The notes beneath the pieces were generated by a model. The model did no database searches. It was given only the letters and a program-made list of their open reading frames with translations, and had not been told where the DNA came from. The position numbers and the translations under genes are program-made. This document shows, piece after piece, positions 41,363 to 49,841 of a DNA stretch of 64,000 nt. Positions within the stretch are counted from its first letter, which is position 1, and each line of letters begins with the position of its first letter. The stretch covers positions 620,001-684,000 of the forward strand of contig JACKKG010000001.1 of NCBI GenBank assembly GCA_020637515.1. The letters run 5' to 3'. The stretch is from Rhodobacter sp. (lineage in GTDB: Bacteria; Pseudomonadota; Alphaproteobacteria; Rhodobacterales; Rhodobacteraceae).

Positions 41363-43025
41363 GGGACCTCGCGGGGCGGCGGGATTGGGCCACGGCGAAC
41401 CGGGACGCGACAAAGGCCAGGGTGGTCAACGTGGCATTGCCCGCGCCGTTCAGGCCGGTGACGTGGTAATCGGAATAGGCGGCGGCGAAATTCAGCGGCA
41501 TCGCGCCGGTCAGATTGATCGTCAGCTGCGCGCCAGCCCGTGCATAGGCCGTTTCGGCCCGGGTTATGAACGCCTCGTCCCGCGCATAGAGGAACCCGGT
41601 GATCCCGCCGTTCAGGCGTGCGTCCTCGGTCGCCTGATGCAGCGCATCCTCGGCGCTGTCGCAGTCGATGACAAAGCCGATGGGGCCAAAGCGTTCCTCG
41701 GCGTAGAGGTCCTGCGCCTCTTTTCCGACCTGCACCAGAAGGGGCGTCGCGGTGCGGGCCTGTGGAAACTCGGGGTGGCGATAGGCGCGGCTGTCCAGCA
41801 GCACCCGCCCCCGGGCCGAGGCCTGCTCGCGCACCCACTGGATCAGGCCCAGCGTCTGCGGCGCCTGCACCGTCGCCAGGATCATCGCGGCGCGGCGCGG
41901 GTCGTCGGTCAGCGCGGCGATGGCGTCGGCCAGCTTGCGCGCGACCACATCGCGCGGCACCGGTCCGTCGGGCGTGTCCACTTGTGGCGGCAGATAGACG
42001 TTCTGCGGGCTGGTGCACATCTGCGCCGAGAACATGCACATCGTCGTCGCCAGCGACCGGATCGCGGCATCGAGATCGTCGGCCCCGGCCAGCACCACGG
42101 TGTTGCACCCCGAGGTCTCGGTGAAGGCGATGGCGGGATGGGCGTTGGCCTCGACCCAGGCGCCGAACCGGGCAGAGCCGGTGAAATCCACGATGGCGCA
42201 ATCGGGATGCTTGATCAGCACCTTGCCCAGCGGGTCCGCCACCGTGTCCATGCACAGCGTCACCAGGTTGGGATCAAAGCCCTGCTCGGCCAGCAGATCG
42301 CGCAACACCTGCACCGTGATCGCCATCGGAAGCACGCTGGCGGGGTGCGGCTTGACGATCACCGCGTTGCCCGTCGCCAGGCTGGCCAGGATCGACGGCC
42401 AGGCATTCCAGGTGGCGAAACTGGCGCAGGTGAAACACACCGCCACCCCGCGCGGCATCAGGCGGTAGGTCTTGTCCAGGCGGATCTCGTCACGGCCGAA
42501 CCGTCGCGCCCATTCCGCCCGGGGCGTCACGCTGCGCATTGCCTGTTCGGCATGGACCAGCGCCTCGATCCCGCGGTCCAGCGCGTTCACGCCGGACCCG
42601 GCATAGGCCATGTTGTAGCTTTGACCTGCGGTGTGCATCACGGCAGGAACCAGCGTGAACAGGCGTGCATAGAGCCGATCCAGCCCCTCCATCAGCAGCA
42701 TCAGGCGCGTGTCGATTTCCGCCGCCGCCCAGCCGGGGAGTGCGGCTTTGGCGGCGGCGAACAGGGCGTCGGGGCCTGCTTGCGGGTAGGTGATCCCCAA
42801 CGGCACCTGTGTATAGGGCGAGACTTCTTCGCCCACCCATCCGGTTACGCCGGGCAGCGTCAGCGCGAACGGCTTGCCCAGCAACGCCTGGAACGCGGCC
42901 TCGCCCGCGGGTGCGGCGGTGTCGGCGTCAGGGTAGAGTTTCGGCATCTCGGGATAGGGCGACCAGCATTCGCGGCTGGCGCAGGCAGCCTGCGCGCGCC
43001 GGAACGTGGCGTGATGATCGACCAT
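41355..43025 (-). CDS. PaaN-type aldehyde dehydrogenase
   Basis: 556 aa. Strong resemblance to the stand-alone PaaN family: ACASRECWSPYPEMPKLYP, FQALLGKPFALTLPGVTGWVGEEVSPYTQ, FATWNAWPSILASLATGNAVIVKPHP and DPNLVTLCMDTVADPLGKVL. The ALDH Glu (AFTETSGCNTVV) and nucleophile Cys (FSAQMCTSPQN) are present. It begins by sharing one base with the stop of the lipocalin-like gene. No other paa gene is near, so phenylacetate breakdown is unlikely; it is a good candidate to oxidise the aldehyde made by the carotenoid-oxygenase-family enzymes. Confidence 0.82.
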   Translation of the reverse strand: MVDHHATFRRAQAACASRECWSPYPEMPKLYPDADTAAPAGEAAFQALLGKPFALTLPGVTGWVGEEVSPYTQVPLGITYPQAGPDALFAAAKAALPGWAAAEIDTRLMLLMEGLDRLYARLFTLVPAVMHTAGQSYNMAYAGSGVNALDRGIEALVHAEQAMRSVTPRAEWARRFGRDEIRLDKTYRLMPRGVAVCFTCASFATWNAWPSILASLATGNAVIVKPHPASVLPMAITVQVLRDLLAEQGFDPNLVTLCMDTVADPLGKVLIKHPDCAIVDFTGSARFGAWVEANAHPAIAFTETSGCNTVVLAGADDLDAAIRSLATTMCMFSAQMCTSPQNVYLPPQVDTPDGPVPRDVVARKLADAIAALTDDPRRAAMILATVQAPQTLGLIQWVREQASARGRVLLDSRAYRHPEFPQARTATPLLVQVGKEAQDLYAEERFGPIGFVIDCDSAEDALHQATEDARLNGGITGFLYARDEAFITRAETAYARAGAQLTINLTGAMPLNFAAAYSDYHVTGLNGAGNATLTTLAFVASRFAVAQSRRPARSHD

Positions 43026-43432
43026 CAACGCCTCCACCTGAGACGATGGAACCGGGGGCCTTCCTGCGCCGAAAGCGTCAGGCTGTCGCCGTCCAGATCC
43101 ACGTTGCGCACCTGCTCGGAGCCGACGAAATCGGGGTTCAGCGAATGCGTGACGGTATGCACCACCACGGTTTGGCCCGCGCGTTCCTCGATCCGCCAGG
43201 TGCCGGCATAGTGGAAATAGCTTTCGAACGCGGCCAGTCGCTCGGCTTCGGGGGCCGTCCGGGGGTTGCCGCCGGACCAGCGGGGCCGGTCCGCCCGCGC
43301 GATGCAGGCCGACATGCCGCCATCGGCGGTGTAGTGGATCAGCCCGGTCGGATCGGCGCCAAAGGGCTGCGTCACGCGGCCCGCGATCTCGATTTCCCAG
43401 CCGACCAGATGCCAGGTGCCTTGCAGCATCAT
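43025..43432 (-). CDS. Lipocalin-like domain protein
   Basis: 135 aa from the ATG at 43432, overlapping the preceding oxygenase stop by 4 bp. It begins MMLQGTWHLVGWEIEIAGRVTQPFGADPTGLIHYTADGGMSACIARADR and continues ...YFHYAGTWRIEERAGQTVVVHTVTHSLNPDFVGSEQVRNVDLDGDSLTLSA, the pattern of the Lipocalin_5 family. No signal peptide. Probably a small beta-barrel for a hydrophobic ligand, or an isomerase/hydratase-like enzyme; function unproven. Confidence 0.7.
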   Translation of the reverse strand: MMLQGTWHLVGWEIEIAGRVTQPFGADPTGLIHYTADGGMSACIARADRPRWSGGNPRTAPEAERLAAFESYFHYAGTWRIEERAGQTVVVHTVTHSLNPDFVGSEQVRNVDLDGDSLTLSAQEGPRFHRLRWRR

Positions 43433-44913
43433 GCCACCCTTGCCGCCGAAAGCTGATCGTCGCGCACCCAGCACGAATGGAACCCGTGCGGCACGCGCTG
43501 CGGCAGGATCACCCGCGCAACCGGCCCCTTGGCGATGTCGCGCGCGTCGGTGACCCAGACCTCGGACCGGTTCGCCAGCCCGTTCCAGACGAACCCCACG
43601 ACATAGCCGTCGTCTTCCTCGGTAGCGCCGTCGCGCGGGGCAAAGGGCGCCTCGGAGAACCAATACCCCTCGCCCGGGTGATAGGCGAGCGCGGCCCCGG
43701 TTTGCAGGTCGTATTTCACAAGCCCGGCGAAATGCGGCTGTTCCAGCGTGCGCGGACGACCCATCAGCACGTTATAGGTGTAGCGGTTCTTCACCCCCTG
43801 ATAGCGGGTGTTGATCATCGGGAATTCGGTGTTGAGGATATCGTCCACGATCCCCTCGCGCGTGGCGCCGGTGGTCAGGTTCATGCGCCACTGGTAAAGC
43901 TCGTAATCGGTGCCCTGCGTGCCGATGGTGAACAGCAGGCGCTGCACGTCCAGCCCGCCGTCATATCCGCGCGGATTGGCATAGGGCGTGCCCAGCATGA
44001 CGATCTCGGTCTCGCCCTGCGCGTTCACCTCTTCCCAGGCGTTGGCGACGTGCAGCATGTAGCGCGGCTGGAATTCGAACCAGCGGATCTGGTCGGCGGT
44101 GCCATGGCGCGGGATCACCGCGAAACGGGTTGGCCAGTCCTGACGGAATTCCAGGCTGTAGCGGCCACGCGCCAGAGCCTCGGGATTGTTGATGAGCGGA
44201 AAGTCGTGCAGCACCGAATAGTTGCGGGTGATCGCCATGTCATGCGGCAGGCGCGGGCCGGGCAGTTCCACCGGAACCAGCGATTTCAGCGCCCCGTCGG
44301 CGCCGATGACGCCGTGATGCATATACGGATGACGGTTGCCATAGGCGAAAAAGACGAACTCGCCCGTCGCCTCATCGACCCGGCTGTGGGCCGAGATCTG
44401 CAAACCCACCAGGCGCGGGTCGGTTTCCAGCTTGCCCAGCGTGGTCAGGCTGCCGGGATCGACGGTATAAACCGCGCCGCCACGATACCACATCGAATAG
44501 AGCGTGCCGTTATGGAACTTCACATCCGTGTTCGAGGTGTTCTTCATCGCGTCGTCGGGCAGGGCGCCCTCGGGCATCCGTTCCTTGAGTCCCGGCCACA
44601 GCGACTGGCCGGCCTCGGTCTCGGCCTTCAGGCCGTCGGTCTGAACCCAGCGGTTGCGATAGGTGGCGCGCCCCCCCTGAAAGCGCACCGAATGCAGCAT
44701 TCCGTCGCCATCGAACCAGTGATACTTGCCATGCGGCGCGTGCGCGGGCGACGGGCCGTTGCGGACATACATGCCGTTCAGATCCGCCGGCAGGTCGCCG
44801 ATCACCTGAAGATCCTGGGCGACGACCTCGGAGTGGGTCGGCGCAAAGGGGCCGGCCATGCTGGCATTCGGAACGAACCAGTCCTGATCGGCGGGAATGT
44901 GATCCAGACCCAT
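43429..44913 (-). CDS. Carotenoid-oxygenase (RPE65/lignostilbene dioxygenase) family enzyme, copy A
   Basis: 494 aa seven-blade propeller. The four Fe(II) ligands are visible: H176 (ISAHSRVD), H224 (LPHDMAIT), H288 (YMLHVANAWEE) and H479 (HGFHSCW). The N-terminal PADLNGMYVRNGPSP and WFDGDGMLHSV are family signatures. These enzymes cleave a C=C bond of carotenoids, apocarotenoids, stilbenes or phenylpropenes with O2. No signal peptide. It lies 4 bp after copy B in the same operon. The substrate cannot be read from the sequence. Confidence 0.88.
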   Translation of the reverse strand: MGLDHIPADQDWFVPNASMAGPFAPTHSEVVAQDLQVIGDLPADLNGMYVRNGPSPAHAPHGKYHWFDGDGMLHSVRFQGGRATYRNRWVQTDGLKAETEAGQSLWPGLKERMPEGALPDDAMKNTSNTDVKFHNGTLYSMWYRGGAVYTVDPGSLTTLGKLETDPRLVGLQISAHSRVDEATGEFVFFAYGNRHPYMHHGVIGADGALKSLVPVELPGPRLPHDMAITRNYSVLHDFPLINNPEALARGRYSLEFRQDWPTRFAVIPRHGTADQIRWFEFQPRYMLHVANAWEEVNAQGETEIVMLGTPYANPRGYDGGLDVQRLLFTIGTQGTDYELYQWRMNLTTGATREGIVDDILNTEFPMINTRYQGVKNRYTYNVLMGRPRTLEQPHFAGLVKYDLQTGAALAYHPGEGYWFSEAPFAPRDGATEEDDGYVVGFVWNGLANRSEVWVTDARDIAKGPVARVILPQRVPHGFHSCWVRDDQLSAARVA

Positions 44914-44917
44914 CGCC

Positions 44918-46414
44918 TCAGCCCCCCATCGCCGCGCGCGCCAGAACCCCGCCGTCGCGGAAATCGGCGCCGTTCGCCCAGCACGAATGCGTCCCCGAGG
45001 CCATCTGATGCGGCAGTTGCACCCGGCAGACAGGACCCTCGGCGAACCGCTTGCAGTCGATCAGCGCAACCTCGGACTTGCCGGTCTTTTCGTTGATGAT
45101 GAAGGTCACCAGATAGCCGTCGTCCTCGTCCTTTGCGTTGACGCGCGGGGCAAAGGGCGCCTCCGAGGCGAACTGCCCCTCGGGCAGCGTGATCTGCCAG
45201 CTTTCGCCGGTTTGCAGGTCGGTCTTGACGTAGCCGTTGAAGATGAACCAGCCCGGAACCTGCAACGCCGAATAGGCAAAGCGATAGGGCAGGCCCGCGT
45301 ATTTCTGGTTGAACATGCCGAATTCCATGATCCGGTCATCCAGTCGCTGTTCGGTCGTCTCGCCGGTTTTCAGGTTGAACCGCCAGCGATGCAGCTTCGT
45401 GCCCATCTTGTGCTGGTCCAGATAGGACATCATCCGCTCATACCCGGGCTTTGCGCCCTCGTAATTGGTCGGCATCGGGTCTTCCTGGAAATAGCCGTCC
45501 AGGACGATCTCGTCGCCTTCCTCATAGGCGTTGAGCCAATGCAGGACAAAGGTCGGCGCGGCCTCGAACCACATGATGTCCTCGGGCTGGCCACGGCGCG
45601 GGATGATCGCAAAGCGCGAGGGTTGGTCCTTGTAGAACCGCACCACATGCTTGTCGCGCTTCAGGGCCTCTGGGTCCCAGTAAAGCGGGAAATCGTTGAG
45701 GATCGCATAGTTCTGGGTAAAGGCCATGTCATGCGGCAGGCGCGGCCCGGGCAGCGGCACCGGGACGTAATGCACCAGGCGGTCGTTGCGATCGACCACG
45801 CCGTAATGCATGAACGGCGGCTTTTTCGAATAGTTGAAGAACAACAGCTCGCCGGTGTGTTCGTCAACCTTGGTATGGGCCGAGATCCCGTCCTCGGGCG
45901 ACCAGTCGGGGATGCCGGCCTCGTCCAGCGTCAGCGGGTCCATGCGATACCCCTCGCCGCACTGGTAATAGGTTGTCAGCGCCTTGCCCGCGTGCACAAC
46001 CACGTCGGTCGAGCTGGCGTCCTTCAGCGCACCATGCGCGCCCCAGCCGGGCCGCTTGGACAGGGCGGGGTCCTCCATCAGGCCAGCCCACAGACGCTCG
46101 CCGGCCTCGATCTCGGCCGCCAACCCCTTGGTTTTCACGAAACGGTTGCGATACTGAACCTTTCCGTCACGGAAAGCGGCCATGTGGATCATGCCGTCGC
46201 CGTCAAAGGGATGATACCGGCCCAGCGCCTGATGCAGCGGGTTCTGCGTGTTGCGCAGATAGACGCCGTCGATGTCCGTCGGGACCTGACCTTCCAGAAC
46301 CACAAGGTCATCGGCGTTGACCTCGTCGTGTTGGGGGCTCCAGGGGCCTTGCAGATAGGGGTGATCTCCGGGTTCGATATTGCCTTTGAACCGCTTGACG
46401 ACTTCAACGCTCAT
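44918..46414 (-). CDS. Carotenoid-oxygenase family enzyme, copy B (first gene of operon)
   Basis: 498 aa. Fe(II) ligands H180 (ISAHTKVDEHTG), H228 (LPHDMAFT), H292 (FVLHWLNAYEEG) and H476 (GTHSCW). The family N-terminal signature is altered: VYLRNTQNPLHQ in place of the usual VRNGPNP. It is the first gene behind the promoter at 46463-46491. It differs clearly from copies A and C, so this is functional diversification rather than recent duplication. Confidence 0.88.
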   Translation of the reverse strand: MSVEVVKRFKGNIEPGDHPYLQGPWSPQHDEVNADDLVVLEGQVPTDIDGVYLRNTQNPLHQALGRYHPFDGDGMIHMAAFRDGKVQYRNRFVKTKGLAAEIEAGERLWAGLMEDPALSKRPGWGAHGALKDASSTDVVVHAGKALTTYYQCGEGYRMDPLTLDEAGIPDWSPEDGISAHTKVDEHTGELLFFNYSKKPPFMHYGVVDRNDRLVHYVPVPLPGPRLPHDMAFTQNYAILNDFPLYWDPEALKRDKHVVRFYKDQPSRFAIIPRRGQPEDIMWFEAAPTFVLHWLNAYEEGDEIVLDGYFQEDPMPTNYEGAKPGYERMMSYLDQHKMGTKLHRWRFNLKTGETTEQRLDDRIMEFGMFNQKYAGLPYRFAYSALQVPGWFIFNGYVKTDLQTGESWQITLPEGQFASEAPFAPRVNAKDEDDGYLVTFIINEKTGKSEVALIDCKRFAEGPVCRVQLPHQMASGTHSCWANGADFRDGGVLARAAMGG

Positions 46415-46447
46415 GGTTCGATCCCTTGTGTTACGGCGACAATAGGT

Positions 46448-46491
46448 AACGTTGTTGAACCCATGATTCCGACGAAACGTTATTCTGTCAA
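46448..46491 (-). promoter_or_regulatory. Promoter and paired AACGTT sites of the catabolic operon
   Basis: Minus strand TTGACA (complement of 46486-46491), exactly 17 bp, AATCAT (complement of 46463-46468), upstream of the start at 46414. Two AACGTT palindromes, in the larger direct repeat AAYAACGTT, lie at 46476-46481 (in the spacer) and 46448-46453 (just downstream of -10), 28 bp apart. Their positions suit repressor binding. Confidence 0.6.
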
Positions 46492-46561
46492 TAATCTTTT
46501 CGGCTTGCGCGGCATTTCCCTGATTCGCCGTTCCGGCAGGCGGAACAGGACGGGAAGCGCG

Positions 46562-46909
46562 TCACAGACGGTCCAGATACACGGGCCGCAGCGGGGCCAG
46601 CGCCGCCTGCCCCTCGGGCGAGAGCTGGCCGTAGACCGTCAGCGCGCGCGGCTTGATGACGCCGAACAGGCGCCGCGCATAGAGCCGGTTGAACGTGGCG
46701 ACATGCGCCATCATCGCGGCCTCGTCGGCGTAGCGTTCCAGGATGTGGCAGGCCGTGCCGTCGGCGGTGACGAACCAGTCATAGAGCTGGCAACCCGGCT
46801 CGTCGGCGCGGGTGGCGGCGGTCATCTCTTGCATCAGGGCCACAAGATCCGGGCGCTTGCCGGCGGGCAGGTCGGCCTGCATCACCCAGGTGATCGCTTG
46901 GTTTGTCAT
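46562..46909 (-). CDS. ABM-domain (antibiotic biosynthesis monooxygenase/quinol monooxygenase-like) protein
   Basis: 115 aa ferredoxin-like dimeric fold: ITWVMQADLPAGKRPDLVALMQEMTAATRADEPGCQLYDWFVTADGTACHILERYADEAAMMAHVATFN. Such cofactor-free monooxygenases (YgiN type) oxidise quinols or polycyclic phenols with O2. It is the last gene of the second leftward operon, 9 bp after dctM. Substrate unknown; an aromatic intermediate would fit the context. Confidence 0.75.
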   Translation of the reverse strand: MTNQAITWVMQADLPAGKRPDLVALMQEMTAATRADEPGCQLYDWFVTADGTACHILERYADEAAMMAHVATFNRLYARRLFGVIKPRALTVYGQLSPEGQAALAPLRPVYLDRL

Positions 46910-46918
46910 GGTCGGTCC

Positions 46919-48232
46919 TCAATGTGGCAGGTTGAACAGGTTGACCAGCGCCAGCGAGACCGCCGGAAACGCGATCAAGAGGCCCAGGCGGATCAGGTCC
47001 GCCACGATGAACGGCGCCACGCCGGCGTAGATCGTGGACAGCCTGGTGCGCGGCAGCATCGCCTTCATGACAAAGACGTTCATGCCGATCGGCGGGGTTA
47101 TCATCCCGATCTCGATCACCATCACGGTCAGGATGCCCCACCAGATCGGGTCATAGCCGTAGCCCAGGATCAGCGGGTAGACGAAGGGAATGGTGATGAC
47201 CATCGACGAGATCGTCTCAAAGATGGAGCCCAGGATCAGATACATGATCATCAGCAAGATCACGACCCAGATGCCCGGCAGGCCGGTGTCGCGGATGCCG
47301 GTCACGATCACCTCGGGCAGGCCCGAAATCGTCACCGCATAGGTAAAGATCGAGGCGCCGATGGTCATCAGGTAGATCATCGAGGTCGTCGCGGCGGTCT
47401 CGCGCAGGGCCGCCCAGAAGCCGGGCCAGGTCAACCGCCGGCGCAGCAGCGCGATCAGGAACGCCAGGAAAGCCCCGACCGAGGCGGACTCGTTGACCGA
47501 AAAGACACCGGCATAGATCCCCCCGGTCACCACGATCATCAACAAGATCGCGGTCCAGCCATCGCGCAGGGCGCGCAAGGATTCCGACCAGGGCTGCCGG
47601 TCGCCCGCCGCCGCCAGATCGGGATTGCGCCGCACCAGGATCAGGATCGTCAGCACATGCAGCGCGACCGCCAGCAGGCCGGGCAGCAACGCGGCGACGA
47701 ACAGCGTCTTGACGAATTGCTCGGTCAGCACGCCATAGAGCACCAGGATGATCGACGGCGGGATCAGCATTCCCAACGTGCCCCCTGCGGCGATCGACCC
47801 GGTGGCCAGCCGTTCCGAGTAGTTGCGCTTCATCATCTCGGGCAGGGCGATGCGCGTCATGGTCGTCGCCGTCGCCACCGACGAGCCGCAGATCGCCCCG
47901 AAACCCGCGCAGCCGCCGATGGTGGCCACCGCCAGCCCGCCCCGCACATGCCCGAACAGCGCCTGCGCGATCCGGTAGAGATCAGAGCTGAGCCCGCCGA
48001 CAGTGGCGAAGCTGCCCATCAGCAGGAACAACGGGATCACCGCCAGTTCCGTGCTGCCGACCTTGCCCACGGTTTCGGTTCCGAACAGGGTCAGCGCGGG
48101 GGTCAGGTCGCCCCGGATCATGCCAAAGGTCGCAACCCCGGCAACGCCCATCGCCACGCCGATGGGAACGTGCAACAGGATCAGCAGCAGCATCAACCCC
48201 ATGCCGATCAGCCCGATGGTGGTGGGATCCAT
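46919..48232 (-). CDS. TRAP transporter large permease DctM
   Basis: 437 aa, about 12 membrane segments. Family motifs: IPLFLLMGSFATVGGL, GCAGFGAICGSSVATATTMTRIALPEMMKRNYSERLATGSIAAGGTLGMLIPPSIILVLYGVLTE and the C-terminal IGMITPPIGMNVFVMKA. It works with DctQ and the periplasmic DctP as a Na+-driven organic-acid importer. The gene starts 3 bp after dctQ ends. Confidence 0.93.
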   Translation of the reverse strand: MDPTTIGLIGMGLMLLLILLHVPIGVAMGVAGVATFGMIRGDLTPALTLFGTETVGKVGSTELAVIPLFLLMGSFATVGGLSSDLYRIAQALFGHVRGGLAVATIGGCAGFGAICGSSVATATTMTRIALPEMMKRNYSERLATGSIAAGGTLGMLIPPSIILVLYGVLTEQFVKTLFVAALLPGLLAVALHVLTILILVRRNPDLAAAGDRQPWSESLRALRDGWTAILLMIVVTGGIYAGVFSVNESASVGAFLAFLIALLRRRLTWPGFWAALRETAATTSMIYLMTIGASIFTYAVTISGLPEVIVTGIRDTGLPGIWVVILLMIMYLILGSIFETISSMVITIPFVYPLILGYGYDPIWWGILTVMVIEIGMITPPIGMNVFVMKAMLPRTRLSTIYAGVAPFIVADLIRLGLLIAFPAVSLALVNLFNLPH

Positions 48233-48235
48233 GGC

Positions 48236-48736
48236 TCAGACCTCTGACTCGGTGGTGGTATAGCCCAGCGCCTCGGCCAGGATGACGAACATCTGCGCGG
48301 GCACGCAGGCCCAGAAACAGGCGGTGGCGATCCACCACCAGGGCGCAATCGGCAGGTTCAGAACCATCGTATACTGGTGGTTTGCCGTCACGCGCAGGGC
48401 GTGCCGGGTCATGAACCAGGCGATGGCCAGGAACATGAGCCCGGTCATCAGCGCGCCGAACACCTCGAGCGCGCGGTTCGCCCAGGCCGGCAGAATCGAC
48501 CCCAGAAAGGTCACCTTGATCTGCCGACGCTCCAGCAGACCGGCGGGAAAGCACGAGGCGATGATGAGAATCGTCAGCAATCCGGCGATGTCGGCGGCGC
48601 CGCGGATCGGCTGGCCAGTCGCCTCGCGCAGCACGATGTCGGCAACGGACAGTCCCGCGACCAGCAACAGGCACAGCACCCCCGCCGCTGCCGCGGCGCG
48701 CGAGATCAGAAGAAACGGACGTTCGATGGACTGCAC
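48236..48736 (-). CDS. TRAP transporter small permease DctQ
   Basis: 166 aa with four hydrophobic segments (about 15-35, 50-70, 90-110 and 135-155) and the DctQ-type GLSVADIVLREATGQPIRGAADIAGLLTILIIASCFPAGLLERRQIKVTFL. It bridges DctP and DctM. It is separated from dctP by a 72-bp gap that holds a strong hairpin. Confidence 0.9.
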   Translation of the reverse strand: MQSIERPFLLISRAAAAAGVLCLLLVAGLSVADIVLREATGQPIRGAADIAGLLTILIIASCFPAGLLERRQIKVTFLGSILPAWANRALEVFGALMTGLMFLAIAWFMTRHALRVTANHQYTMVLNLPIAPWWWIATACFWACVPAQMFVILAEALGYTTTESEV

Positions 48737-48768
48737 GACTTGCCTCGGGGTCTGTCGGGAAAGGGCGA

Positions 48769-48795
48769 GGGGCCGGGCCAGAAGAACCCGGCCCC
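48769..48795 (-). terminator. Hairpin between dctP and dctQ (attenuator or mRNA stabiliser)
   Basis: GGGGCCGGG (48769-48777), 9-nt loop, CCCGGCCCC (48787-48795), a perfect 9-bp stem just downstream of the dctP stop. There is no strong U tract. Such hairpins after binding-protein genes usually keep the binding protein in excess over the permease. Confidence 0.6.
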
Positions 48796-48808
48796 CGCGA
48801 AGCGTGGC

Positions 48809-49807
48809 TTACCGGGCGCGGATGTCGTCCAGCTTTGCCGTATAGGCCTCGATCAGACCGGGCGAGGCGGCGGCGGCCACCCGGTCGATGACCGGCTGCA
48901 CGCGCGCCGCGATCGCAGCCCGTTCGGCATCCGAGGGGGTCACGACGGTATGCGCGGGATCGGCGCGCCAGGCGGCCATATTGGCGTCGATCGCCGCGCC
49001 GTATTCCGCGATCTGGCGATCCGCGATGAACTGCCCGCTTTGCGCCAGCAGGTCCTTCACGGGGTCGGGCAGCGAATCATAGACCCCCCGGTTCATGACG
49101 ATGGCAAAGACCAGCACGCCCAGGTTGGCGTCATAATGGTTCGGCGCCACATCCGCGACGCGGAAGGTGCGCGCGACCGAGGCATCGGTCATCGCCCCGT
49201 CGATCAGGCCGCGGTCGATGTTTTCGGCCATTTCGCCCGCACCCAGGTTTTGCGGCACGCCGCCCAGGGCCTCGATCACGGCGGTCTGGATCTGCCCCGC
49301 CACGCGGATGCGCCGCCCGGCCAGATCGTCGATCGTCGGCATCGGGTCGCGAGTGTGGATCTGATACGCGCCCGAGGAATACATCGCGACGACATAGTAA
49401 TCCTCGTAGCCGCGCAGGCGCCCCTCCTGATGGAGTTCGAGCGCGGCCAGCGACCCCTCGCGCGTGTCCGTGGCGAAACCCGGCAGTTCGAAGACGTCGA
49501 AATCGGGGAACACGCCGGGCGTGTAGCTGGGCACGGTCAGCGCCAGATCGGCCACGCCGTCCGCCACCATCTGGGCCTGGGCCAGCGGATTGCGGCCCAG
49601 CGTGCCGCCCGCGTAAAGCGTGATCTGCACATCGTTCGCGGCGGCGCCGGCGTTGAACCAGTCTACCCAGGGCTGATAGATCCGCTGCACCGTCGGCGAG
49701 GCCGCCGGAACGAACACGGCAAAGGCCAGGTCCCGCGCCATGGCCACCGGGGCGGCGAGAGTCAGGGCGATGCCGGCGGCAAGGCCGGTCAGGGTTCTCT
49801 TCAGCAT
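48809..49807 (-). CDS. TRAP transporter substrate-binding protein DctP
   Basis: 332 aa from the ATG at 49807, with GGGAGGAAA upstream. Signal peptide MLKRTLTGLAAGIALTLAAPVAMA. The mature part has the family layout ARDLAFAVFVPAASPTVQRIYQPWVDWF...TLYAGGTLGRNPLAQAQMVADGVADLALTVPSY, and GRRIRVAGQIQTAVIEALGGVPQNLGAGEMAENIDRGLIDGAM, where an Arg in the RIRVAG segment normally salt-bridges a carboxylate. The ligand is therefore probably an organic acid. Confidence 0.9.
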   Translation of the reverse strand: MLKRTLTGLAAGIALTLAAPVAMARDLAFAVFVPAASPTVQRIYQPWVDWFNAGAAANDVQITLYAGGTLGRNPLAQAQMVADGVADLALTVPSYTPGVFPDFDVFELPGFATDTREGSLAALELHQEGRLRGYEDYYVVAMYSSGAYQIHTRDPMPTIDDLAGRRIRVAGQIQTAVIEALGGVPQNLGAGEMAENIDRGLIDGAMTDASVARTFRVADVAPNHYDANLGVLVFAIVMNRGVYDSLPDPVKDLLAQSGQFIADRQIAEYGAAIDANMAAWRADPAHTVVTPSDAERAAIAARVQPVIDRVAAAASPGLIEAYTAKLDDIRAR

Positions 49808-49841
49808 TGGTTTCCTCCCTGTTGCTGATGAGGACGGCGGA

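Noticed and set aside
41355..43025. Phenylacetate degradation locus
   Set aside because: Only a PaaN-like dehydrogenase and a PaaI-like thioesterase are present; no ring epoxidase, isomerase or phenylacetate-CoA ligase genes accompany them.
44987..48247. A 1086-codon open frame on the plus strand opposite the oxygenase and TRAP genes
   Set aside because: Composition is His/Arg/Gln/Gly-rich without domains, and the opposite strand has well-formed genes with ribosome sites and 4-bp overlaps. Long antisense frames are expected at this GC content.
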